A stretch of DNA of 64,000 nt from Spizellomyces sp. 'palustris' (Eukaryota > Chytridiomycota > Chytridiomycetes > Spizellomycetales > Spizellomycetaceae), in contig QEAR01000079.1 in assembly GCA_006535965.1 (NCBI GenBank), positions 1 to 64,000 on the forward strand, written 5' to 3'. The notes under the pieces were generated by a model, which ran no database searches, was not told the origin of the DNA, and saw only the letters and a list, made by a program, of their open reading frames with translations. Each line of letters starts with the position of its first letter. Positions within the stretch are counted from its first letter, which is position 1. The position numbers were made by a program, and so were the translations under genes. Of the stretch, positions 36,995 through 49,100 are shown piece by piece.

Positions 36995-39796
36995 ATGGAG
37001 AGATCTGTGAATAAGCTGACTTCTAAAAAGGTCAAGCCGCTTAAACCAAAGCATGTGCAGAGTAAGTTGCCTATAGGAGTGTTCATAATCAGTAGACTGG
37101 TTGGGTGCGTCCGGTTGAAAGAGCGAGAGCACATTTTATGCCCAATTGTATTCCGCAACTTGGGAAGAATGCGCTCGTCGCCTGAATGTGGTGCTTATCC
37201 TGCGGTTATGTGAAAGTAGTTGCTAACGTGGTACACTATCGCTGCATTTTCGTCATACAGTTCTCACGGGCGCCTCATGGCAGCGAGAGATACCAATTTC
37301 CGAGCTGTTCCGTTGCATCAATCACAGATTGAGGGAAAACCACTGGGTGGTGAGTTTCTCCAACGTTTTGTCGATTACGATGTTATGGTATCTTAAAGGT
37401 TCTGAGCGTGAAATTTTGATCCTTTTCGACAGATTGCGTTTAAAGCGTTGATTACGGTCCACATACTGATGCGAGAAGGGGCAACAGACCGAGTGATTGG
37501 ATTCGTTGCTAGCAACGCTGGCATGTTGAATATGTCAAACTTTCGGGATCGAACAAATACTCCAGTTGGTATGTACCGCTTATCTTCACGGTTTCATAAA
37601 CATACTCACCCGAAATCTGTAGGATATCAGCAATCTAAGAACCTTCGTTCGTACGCGTTGTATCTTGAAGAGAAGGTCGTTGGATATCGAGAGATCAAAG
37701 TGGACTTTGTCCGATCGAAGCCAGAAATGATTGCGCGTCTTCGCTCCTTGCCGGTTGAAGATGGCCTGCTCAAAGAAGTGGAGCTGCTCCAAAGGCAAAT
37801 CAATGCCTTGTTAAGCTGTACAGTAAGTGCCTATACAATTTCGCTAAGCGCAAACCCATTTAAGAGGCTGATTTGTCAATTATCCTTTTAGTTTTATTTG
37901 GAAGAGATCGACAATGTCGTGACACTTCAGGCGTTCAGGCTACTTATCGGTGATATGATGGCTTTATTCCATTTGCTGAACGAAGCTGTTATTCGCATAC
38001 TAAGTATGCATGAGCCTCGTGATTCACGGCAGGCTTTACTTGGTTAACTCTCCACTGGTGCTAGGTGAATACTTTGAAATGTCAAAAACCGATGCTACTC
38101 GAGCCCTGCAGATTTATAAAAACTTTGCCACTCAAACCACGAAAACGGTCGAGTTTTTTGACATTGCTAGAAGATTGAGACACGCGCTTGGCCTGGAAGT
38201 CCCGGATTTTAAACATGTAAAACTCTCCACTTTCCCTTACTTCCTTACTTACGACATATTCAACGTATGACGGACAAAATTCTTTATAGGCACCGATATC
38301 TTTGGCAGGTGCATTGGAGGAGTATTTGAAAGCACCGGACTTTGAAGCCCAGCGTCTAGCATACAAGGAGAAGAAGGCCAATAAGAATTCAGAAACAACT
38401 AAACCCACAGGTAATCTTTCCATGCATCAAACAAGCGCTGCAGCAGTCGTAACCATCTTTCATGTCCGAAGGGACAAGGGAGCCGCAGAACTCTGTCCCT
38501 CCCAAAAAGCAGGAAGAGCCGGGAATCGACTTCTTTTCGAGCTTGGATGAGGAGCTGAATGCTCTCAATTCACCATCAGTCCAAGCACAGTACGATAGTT
38601 CGGATGCATTCGGGTCCTACTGGGTACCAAATACCGCGAACAATCCGTTTGGCCCTGGGGGACATCATGACACAAACCCGTTTGCGGTCAAACAACAGGA
38701 ACTTCAAAAGCAAACACAGGATATCAATAACCAGCTTGCCCTCTTACAAGCGGGCCTGTCAACGCTTACACAGCCATCTCCATCCAATCAGTTGGTACTG
38801 GGGAATCAATCTTTCCCACTGCTACAGTCTAGCGCTTCCCCCTTTGGGGCATCTCAGTCGCAACAAGCAGACGACAATGCGTTCACAGTGGAAAATGTGT
38901 TTGGGAACCCGAATGTGTTTGCTAATACCGGAATGGGACAATCCAGTCAGGGTTTGGGTGGCGCGTTCGGCGCTGCACAAACATCTCAACCTAACCAGAG
39001 TAGCTCCGACCCATTTGCTAGTCTTACGGTCATTCAGCAAAGGTCTCAAAATCCAACCCTCGATCCGTTCAATCTGAGCCGTCCAGTCAGCATCATCAGT
39101 CAGGCTTCCCCGCACAACCCGTTCGGTCCGCCATCGTCCACAATGAGCAGTTTGCAGCAACCGACAGTGAGACCAGCGCCCCTCCAACCGCAGTTGAGCA
39201 ATCCTGTACTAGGACAGTCTAATTACGTAGCAACCACCAATATGCCTGGGTCGTTCAGTATGTTTGGAAACAGTGGAAGCAATCTACTCTCAATATCTGC
39301 CGCGACACAAAAGAGTTCTTATCCGATTGGCGGAAGTTCAACTGGAGCTGTGGGAATGGGTGCTCTCGGGCATGTTGGCGTGATAGGGAACCCAGGTTTT
39401 AGCACTAGCACTCCGGCGTTCAATCCATTTACGCAAACAGGCGCATCTCCGGGTCCGGCATCGGCACAACCTCGACCTGCCTTCAACCCTTTCGCTCCAA
39501 CAGGCAGTGGAGGAACGGATAACTCATTTGGTGCATACCAGCCTACTCCCAACCAGCAGCAGGTTAGAGGCAGCAAACTTGAAATCTTGCATCACTTCAA
39601 ACTGACTGGATATTTGTTCATCAACAGACGGTTTTCAATCACAACTCATCGCTCATCTAACTCCGATTATAAAGTTATACTCCCTTTGGTATATTTCCAT
39701 CGTCTTCTGCTTGGAGCCTCATTCATTATTTGTAATGCAGACAATATATTTCTACTGCACCTTGAGGTCACTCTCGGTATTATAATGGCTAAGTAA
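36995..39796 (+). CDS. AP180: AP180/CALM-type clathrin adaptor (ANTH domain)
   Basis: Binds PIP2 and clathrin during endocytosis. The ATG at 36995 gives MERSVNKLTSKKVKPLKPKH. The next exon gives ISELFRCINHRLRENHWV, then FKALITVHILMREGATDRVI and LNMSNFRDRTNTPV. Later exons have SKNLRSYALYLEEKVVGYR, VELLQRQINALLSCT, AFRLLIGDMMALFHLLNEAV, GEYFEMSKTDATRALQIYKN and FDIARRLRHALGLEVPDFKH: the whole ANTH domain. The long C-terminal exon (38462 on) is Gln/Ser/Pro-rich and carries EH-domain ligands NPF (NNPFGPG, TNPFAVK, HNPFGPP, FNPFTQT, FNPFAPT) and DPF motifs. The 3' end is uncertain: the frame runs to 39796, but a GTTAGA donor at about 39561 and an acceptor near 39738 would give a different tail. 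Confidence 0.93.
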
Positions 39797-39877
39797 CCAC
39801 AAGAGGTGCTCACATGTTTTGCAAACCATACATTCAAAAGTACAAGTCCAGATATCACGGCGGCAAAGCGGCCAGTT

Positions 39878-41412
39878 TCAGAATTCTTGTAGGAGCATTC
39901 CCGTCAAATCAGGAGGCATTAGAAGCGGGTAATCCACTTGCATCTGGAAGGCTTCCAGCATTGCTTTTCGGAAGATGACGTACTTCGGGTCGTCAAATTC
40001 TAAAGATCCGCAGACGTTCATATGATGTAGTGTTACAATATGCTTAGGCGCACCACGTACCTTCACTGTCCCATTCAAAGTCCGTAGGAAACAGGCCACT
40101 TGAAGAGCGTGGAAAACATGTTACCGTATGATCTGTACTCATTTCATGTGTCGCTTTGTTGATGTCCTTTGTAGGTTGGCGGAGATCAGGAAGGGAGCCT
40201 GATGGCCTTCGCGAAGGCATCTTAGGTGATTCGAATGAACGGACTGTAGATGATGGGGACAAGGAGGAAACTTTGGGCGTGGAGGAGGACCTAGTCATGG
40301 GATTGTAGGCGGTTGTGGTGGTGGCCGAGGAAGACAAAAGATTGAGCAGCGTATCGGATGGTGGCGTCATAGATGCTATAGCACATTTTAATGTATTAGT
40401 CTCAGGCGTGGACGCAGCAGATTTTTTCTGTAATATACCTGACGAAGCTGCCCGGCGCCTGCTTTCAACCAGTCCATGTGCTGCGGCTGCGCTCATCGGC
40501 TTTGCTGGTCGTTGACCTGGTGCTAGAGCGGGTACTATAGTTCATGCACATATTAGTGCATTTCTGGGCAAGTGTTGGCCACCCGATGGTACGCATACCA
40601 GCTGTATCCCTCCCAGGCCCGGTTGCACCGTGCATGACAGGAGCGGTTCGTAAGGCGTCCGAGGCATTCGATACGACAACTGCTTGCCTCACACCGGTTG
40701 CATTAGCTTGTTGTACCCCTACTGCACTAGGTACTGCATGCCTAACTAATGTTTTTGGCTGAACCACAACCATCCGCTGAGGTTGATCCTGCGGTAGGGG
40801 TGGTCTGAGTAGTGGCGGCGCAGGGGTAGGTTTATTTTCCCCAAAAAATATTCGAGCCGCTTCAATAGGACTTTGGATGACCTCCTCTTGCTTTCGCGGA
40901 AAAGGAGAACGGGGTGAATTCCCTTCGCTGGGGACAGTGGTATCAAACGGCGACGTTGGGGATGCACTGCTGCATCTGTCAAATGGAGAGCGAGGACTTC
41001 CTGTATTTGCAATTGACCTTGTATTATCATCTAGCGCCTGGATCCGAGGTGGGATACCGGAGTTTGAACGAGGTATTCCAATACGTAGCTCGGTAGATGT
41101 CCCCAAGGACGCCCAGGGCGGTCTAGGCGGCGCCAATTCGAAATCACTTTCAGAAGAAGTAGGAGGGTTCTTTGAGAATGACGGAGTAGTCGAAGGGGCT
41201 ACCGTTTGATTACTACTTCGTGCGAATGGGGACATTGGCTTAGGAGCGCTGGTGTTGGGCTCAAAAGCAGTAACGCCCACCGGCACTGGCGGTGCCCCCC
41301 ACACGATTCCTTTCTGAGAAAAAAGTACGTGAGATATATCAACGACCTTTGAGTCTCTTTGCCCGTTGTCTATTACTGTTATTTTCACACCTGTGGATCG
41401 TTCATCATCCAA
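39878..41412 (-). CDS. Ser/Pro-rich protein with SPF motifs, unknown
   Basis: Not recognised. The main exon is open from about 41412 (no ATG; a first exon must lie upstream, or an acceptor near 41420) to about 40540. It begins VKITVIDNGQRDSKVVDISH and then becomes low in complexity with repeated SPF motifs (MSPFARS, RSPFDRC, TSPFDTT, RSPFPRK) and PIEAARIFFGENK. Further exons are Ser/Thr-rich (NLLSSSATTTTAYNPM). The last, 39878-40100, looks globular: CFLRTLNGTVKVRG, HIVTLHHMNVCGSLEF, DPKYVIFRKAMLEAFQMQ. It stops 81 bases from the AP180 frame end. A trafficking or cortical adaptor is a guess from the motif style only. Confidence 0.6.
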
Positions 41413-41640
41413 TTTGCTTCATGCCAGACCTTCACCGTGAGGTGCGAACAGGTCCAGAATGACCGCTTACTTGATGAGCTTTGGTAAGCGATTGGCAGCA
41501 CGTGACTAACGCGCTCACCTGACATGGATGATCGTCATCAGCGCGAGTTCCTCGCCTCCCATGGGCTCTCACCGAACACCATCGACACTAGCGCCAGTTA
41601 GCTCGTTCACTTCCTTCGTGCCAACAGTATTGAAAGACTA

Positions 41641-42549
41641 ATGAGCGACACCGTACTTTTTGATCATGAGAAAGAGGTAGCAGCAGAGGTATACGATGCT
41701 GCCCTTCGCTTGCTTCGGCAATACACAGACTTCTTGAACGCACTTGCAGCGGAAAACTTGCGGTCGTATACGGCTATATCAACATACGTGCCGGGATCAA
41801 CAATTGGAAAAGTAATGTTTTTTGCAATCGTACGATATGAGTAGGCCTAACGACTGGACTTCTAGCATGTTCGGCATGTTCTCGATCATTTCCGGATACT
41901 GTTGAGAGATACGAGTAATCAAGCGGAGGCTGTACGTCAAGTCAAGCAAGCACAGGGTATACATGATGATGACTCACCGGAGAATGGAACGGAAATAGTG
42001 GATGGTGCGCGGGGTGCTATAAAGGTGAACTACGATGAACGACAGCGCGACGTAAGTGATCATGTCGACATCACTCTACTGGATCCAGGGATGAATAGCA
42101 AGTTTAGCCCCAAGTGGAACAGGATCCGTATGCAGCCCTTGCCTCTATTGAAGAAATTCGGCAATCGCTACTTCGAATAGCCGCTTCCAAAATGCGCCTG
42201 GACACGCATGTTGCCCTGGAAGCAACGCTGAATCCACGCAAGCAGGATGTTCCGTTCAGCTCCAGTTTTGGGCGAGAGCTCTGGTTTGTACGTATCAGGG
42301 CGGCATCGTTCTGGTTATTGACAAAAGTTTATGCGGCTATGTATTGCAGGTTTGCCACCACGCTATACACCACGCGGCCTTGCAACGTGCCATTTGCGTC
42401 GAAGTAAGCCAACGAAAGTCCAGCGCTTCGAAGCGTGTGCTTCGCTAACATACTGTCCCACTCAGTATAATATCCCAGTCTCAGACGATTTTGGCGTCGC
42501 GCCATCAACTGTCAAGCATCACTTGCAACATGAGAAAGCCGAACAATAG
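41641..42549 (+). CDS. DinB-fold (DinB/YfiT-like) protein
   Basis: Five exons give a complete protein resembling bacterial DinB-type four-helix metalloproteins. The ATG at 41641 leads to EVYDAALRLLRQYTDFLNAL and STIGK; a clean intron joins this to HVRHVLDHFRILLRD, giving the family helix with His. Then INVNYDERQRD-like text (KVNYDERQRD), EQDPYAALASIEEIRQSLL and FGRELWF, spliced to VCHHAIHHAALQRAICVE with the second His cluster. The last exon has FGVAPSTVKHHLQHEKAEQ to 42549. The layout H..HxLDH - YD.R.R - HH..HH - GVAPST matches a DinB subgroup common in bacteria. Substrate unknown. Introns show it is a resident eukaryotic gene; bacterial origin is an inference. Confidence 0.8.
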
Positions 42550-42618
42550 GTTATTGTCGCAGGGTGAAATCCTGAACAGACATGTTTATTTGGCATTGTG
42601 TGCTATATACAAATGCAG

Positions 42619-43885
42619 TCAGGTCTCGTCCATTGCATCATCTCCCTCATCTCCCTCATCTGTGTCTTCTAGCATACCCTCCTTCCATTTATCACTTTCT
42701 GCCAAGTTTGCTGACGGCTCCACGGAAAGGACTCCGCGATTCGTTTGCCTTCTCGTGGCTAGCAAAAGAAGTCAGTTTATGCACAGCCAATATATCCAGC
42801 TGCCAACAGCCGCATACCGGATCGATACAGAACTGCGCGGCAATTTGCGCTGATGCTGTTCTTGGCTAACGCTTGATTCAAGCTGAATATAGATGCACTG
42901 AGATGCAGCATCGGAAAGTTAATGTCCAATTTCAGATGTGGGCGTCTCGCAGGGCAACCTACAGATTTATCACATCATAAGGCCCGCGCAATTCCAACGC
43001 TTTCTGCGCTTCGCTCGTTATTACAACGTTCTTTCCCTTTGTGGCGCGGATAAGAGATGCTGCGTTCCGAATTAAGTGTCGTCGCGCGCTGGCATCTACA
43101 AATTTATACTCTGGCATCAGCCGATCCTCAGTCTTCCTCTTAGTTTTTGCGGAATATCGTAATCACCCCGAATGGCGCCGCCATATGATATTTCGAAAAA
43201 CAGTCCACGTTGTAGTGCCAGGTTAACGATCGGTTGTTTTATGTAGAATGGGAGTCGACTACCCATATCAAGGCTTATAATATCAACTTCCAAAGAACTA
43301 CATGCAGCGAGAAATAGTTTTTCATTCGTGGGCTGTACAGCAATCAGATCGTATGAGGCAACATTGGGATTATTGACAGTCTGGGATACATCATGAGATG
43401 TCAGCTAAAAACACCACTTTGGATCAAAACACATAAGCGGACCAGTTGGTAATTTGCGCTGATGTCCTCCAAAATAACAGTTAATCGAGACAACTGCTGA
43501 AATTCTTTTGCGGCAATTCGACTAGCGGATATAACGAAAGGCAAGTCTGATGCTGAATTCTTCACCCCGCCATGTCCACCAAGTTCCGACAGATTGAGAA
43601 TCTTTATTGGGTTTGTCTTCACCGCTGAATTAGTTTGAGCTTCGGAATGCGACCAGTTAGCACTGGAGGGTTCACCTTATTGGCTGCTTCTTTTCCAGTT
43701 GCCATATAATTGTAAGCTACCCCCTGATATCCCACTGAGGACAGTGGACGTTAGAAGAAACTAACAAGAATGACCAGCGATCGTTGTATTGACAACTCAC
43801 GCTCGCGCAACAGGCTGACGGTCTTCTTCAGCTCTGCGAGGTCGCCTCCATGGCTAGGGTAAGGGACGTTGAGGTCCAAGAACAT
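42619..43885 (-). CDS. RPP30: RNase P/MRP subunit p30
   Basis: TIM-barrel protein subunit of RNase P and MRP, for tRNA and rRNA processing. The ATG at 43885 gives MFLDLNVPYPSHGGDLAELK, the family start. Later exons contain LGYQGVAYNYMATGKEA, NPIKILNLSEL, QQLSRLTVILEDISANYQL, ASYDLIAVQPTNEKLFLAAC, SLEVDIISLDMGSRLPFYIK, ALQRGLFFEISYGGAIRG and KALELRGPYDVINL. The C-terminal exons give SANCRAVLYRS, then TRRQTNRGVLSVEP and a short acidic tail (EDTDEGDEGDDAMDET) to 42619. Seven or so exons; order matches p30 from animals and yeast Rpp1. It is divergent from the TTD14-like gene. Confidence 0.93.
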
Positions 43886-44190
43886 GCTCTTTGAGTCCCC
43901 CGAAAGATCGCCGCCCCGCAACGCGACTGCAAGGTGGCGAGGGAAATATTTAAAGTCCACGATCGTGGCTTTCAGGGCTCCGCTCCCCTGAGCTTATTTC
44001 GTCCAGAGCCGAACATGGGTGCGCTAGACAAGCGTATGCTTAACCTTGCACGCAGCTAATATCAGGCTGAACAGGTAACATCCCTTCTCGTGTGAGGGCA
44101 CCGCACAAAACTCCGAAACAAGAAGCCAGCCACATTGTGGGATCTCCTGGTCCAGCTCAGGTGGCCGAAGCACTTGCAATTTCCAACGCA

Positions 44191-46043
44191 ATGTCTCCCA
44201 ACGAGAGCCCGATCGACGATTCTGCAACTGCTCCGTTCAAGGTCATTTGTTTAACTGGAGGTATGCGTTGTTCCAGTTAGTGCTGCGGAACTCCCAGTGC
44301 TCATAGTTGCTTCAAAGGACCTTGTGGAGGCAAGACTTCCTCACTTGCGGTATGCTACCTGTGGCTTTTCAAATTGATGGCTCTGTTGCTCATTGCTCTG
44401 CTCCTCTGGCGCCATATATTTAGATACTTGGAGAGTAAGTATGCTTTCCTTGGGTGTCCTTCAAGGTCGCCAGAAATGAGTTGACCGTGGAACGTTTTAT
44501 TTCTCTCTTCATAGTTTGTTCCAGAGCCTTGGCTGGAAGGTCTATCGTGTCCCAGAAACTGCGACGACGTTGCTGAACGGTGGCGTGCACTTTAGTGAAT
44601 TGAATGACGCTCAAGCGTACAGCTTTCAAAAGAGTCTCCTCCAAACAATGCTCACGATCGAGAACACGTACATTGAAGTATGGCTCCGGGATTGCATCAG
44701 CTTTCGTCAGTGTCACTCAACATGTATTCATAGCTTGCCAAACTGAACGGAGAACGCGGACAGAAGACTGTTGTTATCTGTGGTATGCTTTGGGGGCAGC
44801 TTTGTTGTCAGGAATTAACCGAAGCTGTAGCTGATGAGTTTCAGATCGAGGTGCAATGGATCCTTCCGCATACATGTCGCGGGCAGCGTGGCTGCAAATG
44901 CTGAAGGAATTGAATTTGGATGAAGTGGCCATTCGAGATAATCGCTATGACTGTGTCATTCATCTTGTTTCCGCCGCGAAAGGTGCAGAGGCTTTCTACA
45001 CTTTGGAGAATAACCAGGCGAGATCCGAAGGGCTGGATGCTGCCCGTGAATTGGATGCTACTGTCATGACTGCTTGGCTAGGTTGGTTACTCTGTCGGTG
45101 GTCCAGCCTTCATATGCTTACTCTCCCTCTATCCGTTAGGACATGCGTCCCTTCAGGTTATTGACAATACATCCGTCAGCAACTTTGCGGAAAAGTGCGA
45201 TCGGGTGGTTCAGGCAGTGCTAACCCGTTTAGGGCTGGTGGCAGATGTTGGACGCTATGGGAAACATGTTCGAAAGCACAAATTTCTGGTCAAGAATTTT
45301 GCCTTGGATGAGCCATTTCCTGTGTCCTACCGTGACTTCAATGTGGAACGTGCGTACACACTGTCCTGCTGAAGAGACTGTGATGGCATCATTCATATAC
45401 TCGTATTCGTGCACTACCAGATATCTACTTAGTAAACACTTCGGGAGACGGGATGCAGATTCGAATACGAAGGTACCACTGATAGGTCGACCGCTAGCTA
45501 AACTCCATAGGCTAAAAGGTAGGATGTTCGCTTTGGAAACACCCTAGACGTGAGGAAATTGGCTCCAACGAGGTGCACCTGAGCATGACCATCCGCCATC
45601 CAGAGGTACCACATACTGTCGAGATCGGTATTAGCTTCCTTGATTAACAGTACCACGTCAAGGTCGATGGGCAGCGAGTCGAGACGCGACGGAACTTGAC
45701 GCCTCGAGAGTACGAGGCTCTTCGGGCTCAAGCCGATCCGAGCCGAGCCATCATATCAAAGAAGCGCCGGTGTTTCCTCCACAACGATCGTTACTTTCAG
45801 CTCGACGTATACCTACATCCTGGTTCAGGACTTACCCTTCTTGAAACGTATCTGGACTTTGACTTCCATGGGCCATCTGCGTCTACTTCTTCGGATGCAA
45901 TTAGCGATCGATTGCCGGACTGGTTGGACGTGGAAGAGGTGACCGATGACAAGAAGTACTCCATGTTCACCATTGCCGGATCTGTTCCGCTCGATGCAAA
46001 GCTTGCAAAAAAGCTGTCCCGATACGATCTTGGCAATCGATAG
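44191..46043 (+). CDS. TTD14-like P-loop NTPase with CYTH-type domain
   Basis: Two-domain protein. The N-terminal half is a P-loop kinase-like fold: FKVICLTGG is spliced to [10 protein letters not shown] (Walker A), then [20 protein letters not shown] and [16 protein letters not shown]. Later exons give DRG-type text and [59 protein letters not shown] and [20 protein letters not shown]. The C-terminal half resembles a CYTH triphosphate tunnel: [60 protein letters not shown] and LLETYLDFD. It stops at 46043. This matches Drosophila TTD14, which binds GTP and PIP. The start at 44191 is the first convincing ATG; an upstream exon is possible. Confidence 0.85.
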
Positions 46044-46177
46044 AATACAGCTGGGTGCCAACTCAGCCGATAGAAATGTTGGATATGTATAGTCGTGTCT
46101 CATGAGTTTCCTGTTTATGGGCCTAGGTACACATCTAGAGCTTGCGAGCCACATAAAATTATCTTTATTATATAAAT

Positions 46178-49100
46178 TCATACGTTCGGAAAAAGACTTA
46201 ATCCCGCTCGCCCTATTTCTAAATTCTTATATGTCGAAGACGATGCAGGAATGCTACCTTCCCTTTCACGTAAAAGGCCGCTGCGCGGCCTACGTTTTTC
46301 CTCCTAAGAAGAGTAAGAAGCAAATCAGTCAGTACCTCAGCCGGTGTGGAAGTAATGGGACCATTCGTCAGGTTCAAATCCTCTATCCCTTACCCTCTTC
46401 AGGAAGGACAAGATGATGTCGCTTTCATCTCCGTTGCACTTCCTACGTCCACGGGCCGCTTGTAATTCCGCAAGACCTTTGAGGCGAGCCTCGTTCCTCT
46501 GTTCTACTATTTCTACTTGACTTGCTGGATCATCGTCATTTACGCCTTTGGGTTTATTTAGGTTGGCCCGATATCCATCTTCTACACGTGTTAAAACACT
46601 CACCAAAACTGATATTGTTTCTCCTTCAATATCACAAGGGGTTAGATATCACCATTGATAGACAGGCGGGACATACAGAATACATACGAGACGCCAAACT
46701 CTGCGCGGGACTGTATCGTCAAGTCTTTTTGCAATTTACTTTTCTGCTGATCTATCGGACCGTTTCTTTTGACAAGTCCCATGTTCGTTCGCATCAGCCA
46801 AGTGGCGTTGTACAGACAAGCTCAACAGGAAACCTACCGGCCACCGTTCCGTAGAAACACGAGTTTGCTATCTGACTGCAAAGCGTTGTCCTAAATATCA
46901 CAAGGAGATCGGAACGCATTGGCTACAGCGAGGTTGATCCATTGGCATTAAATGAACTTACGATGTCCGCACAAAAAGGGCGATCGTCTGCTTTCCTTGC
47001 TCTTGTTCTTCTGTGAATCGCTGGTCAAACGCATGCTAGGTCTCCCGTTGGTCGATGATATTATAACTCACCGCTCATCGGCTTCTCCGTCTCTGAGAAA
47101 CTGTTCGATCATCAGCTTCCTCCGCTCTCGGTCAGCAGCCGTACTCACAACCATATTGTCCGCATCCGTACCCCTCTGCTCTACTGTTGGTGACATTTCA
47201 CGAGTTGAGTTTTCATTCATTACGAATGCATTTTGGCCCTCTCGGAGTAGCCGCAACTCTTTATCCTGTTGTTCCAAATATGCCCGTTGTTGGGCTAGGA
47301 TACTGTTAGGAACCAAAAAAACCTTTTAAAATCCACGTTAACAGCTGACATTCGCGAAAGGTGTACACCCACGATGGTTTGGCAAACGTTTGTCCGTCGT
47401 CTCGTGATGCAGGTCTCTTATCCTGAAACGAGTCGAAGCGCTGACTTCTGTTTCGCGTATGGACTCTACTTGCGCTATTTCGCTGCGATTCTCGATGCCG
47501 TGATAGGTTATCCTCACTCTTCGCAGATTGTATCGGATCTGAGGCGGAGTATTCTGGGAACACATGGCAATATCTAAGTATTCGAACGACAGGCAACTAT
47601 AACCAGTCTTACCTGGAGTTTGCGTGGTTCTCAATGATAAAGTTATGCCATGTCCCATGGGCAAATCTTGCGATACTGTTTGCTTGGTATTATCTATAGT
47701 GAACACATGTCCTGATGAATGGAGCTGAGACTGGATGGCTCGGTCTTCACGTTCTAGTTCCTATTTGTTATATGCACAACCAGCAGTCAATGCACTGAGA
47801 CCAACTCTAGTCAATATGTTAGTTACAACCTGCTGAATGGCAATCAGTTGGTCCAAGACAGCCTTAGTCTCCGAAGCTTCGTTTTGCACCACCAGCTTGA
47901 ATATAAAATATCTCAGTCAATGGTCTATTCCGCTAGCATCATCTTACTGATATCACTTTCGAAGTCTAGCATTGAGCGATTCTACCTTCTCTTTCTCCTT
48001 CCCACCACTTTTCGTAATGGGTTGTCTTTCAGTTTTGGGAAGCCCTCCTATCTGTTGGGCTGATTCCTGTTCTACTGGTGTGGTGGATGGCGGGCCGATC
48101 GAATGGATTGATTCTTCCGGCATGTTTGATGCTGTCGCGAGACCTCGCAAAGTGGGTATCGGGGGAGAATTCGTACGAAAAGTCGGTGGCGGTTCGGCTG
48201 GTTGCGCAGGCACTTCGCTTACATTGTCTGGAATGGATCCAAACCCCTTACTGCGAAGAGTTGGTATGGGAGGAGACTCTGAGCGAACTGGGGCTGCTGA
48301 TACCCTATTGGCTGCTACTTGCAAAAGGACTTGGTGAGGCATGCTAAAATATATGTGGTGTAAGTGGGCAGTTGCGTGACTAACTTTCTGGAGTTGGCAC
48401 AGGGCTCTTCATTGGTCTTTTTCCTATTTTACTGGCTTCGGCGGCTGAATGAGCTTCCTTAAACGCTCGCTCCCTTCGTGCCTGCTCAGCCGCCCGTTCA
48501 GCCGCTTTCTTCTCGTTCTCTAAACGTGCTTCCTCCTAGTGATAGGAAGATACAGCGTCTTCAAAACGAGACAATTGAAACGGAGGCGCGTCCACTACCT
48601 CTTTCTTTCGAGCTTCTTCCTGCTCCTTGGCATACCTCCGCTTCAGCTCCTCCTGTTCTTTAAGAATACGTGCTTGTTCCCTCTCTTCCTCCGCCTTTCG
48701 CTCTGCTGCTTGCCTCGCTTTCTCTGCATCTCGCTCTGCCACCTGTCGTCGGAGCGCCTCCTTGATAGGTGTTTGCATTAATCGCTGCTAATTACCTTCA
48801 CTCATGGCACTCGAGCATACCTGATGATTCTGCTGCAATTGTTGCTTACGTATGAGCTCATCTCTTTCCGTGGCTGATATTCCCTCTATGTTGCGCTGGC
48901 CTCTTTGGAAGCTCTTCTCTAAGTGTTAGGACGGAGACGGTTTCAACAGTGTTCTAAAGCACATACACCGATAGACTAAGATCCAACCTTTACCAGCAAT
49001 AGGCGGCAGGGGCGATTGCTGACTTGCAAATAAGGCCGGCCTTTGAGTTAAAATTCAGTGACATTGAACATGCAGCCAGGTTCACGCCAGGCTGATATCT

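Noticed and set aside
36751-37158. 136-codon minus-strand frame with a hydrophobic start, considered as a small membrane or peroxin-like protein
   Set aside because: It overlaps the confirmed first exon of AP180 antisense, has no convincing family motif and no clear splice partner.
46330-46400. Possible tRNA: B-box-like GGTTCAAATCC
   Set aside because: No matching T-stem, A box or acceptor stem around it, and it lies in the CSPP1 3' intron/exon region.
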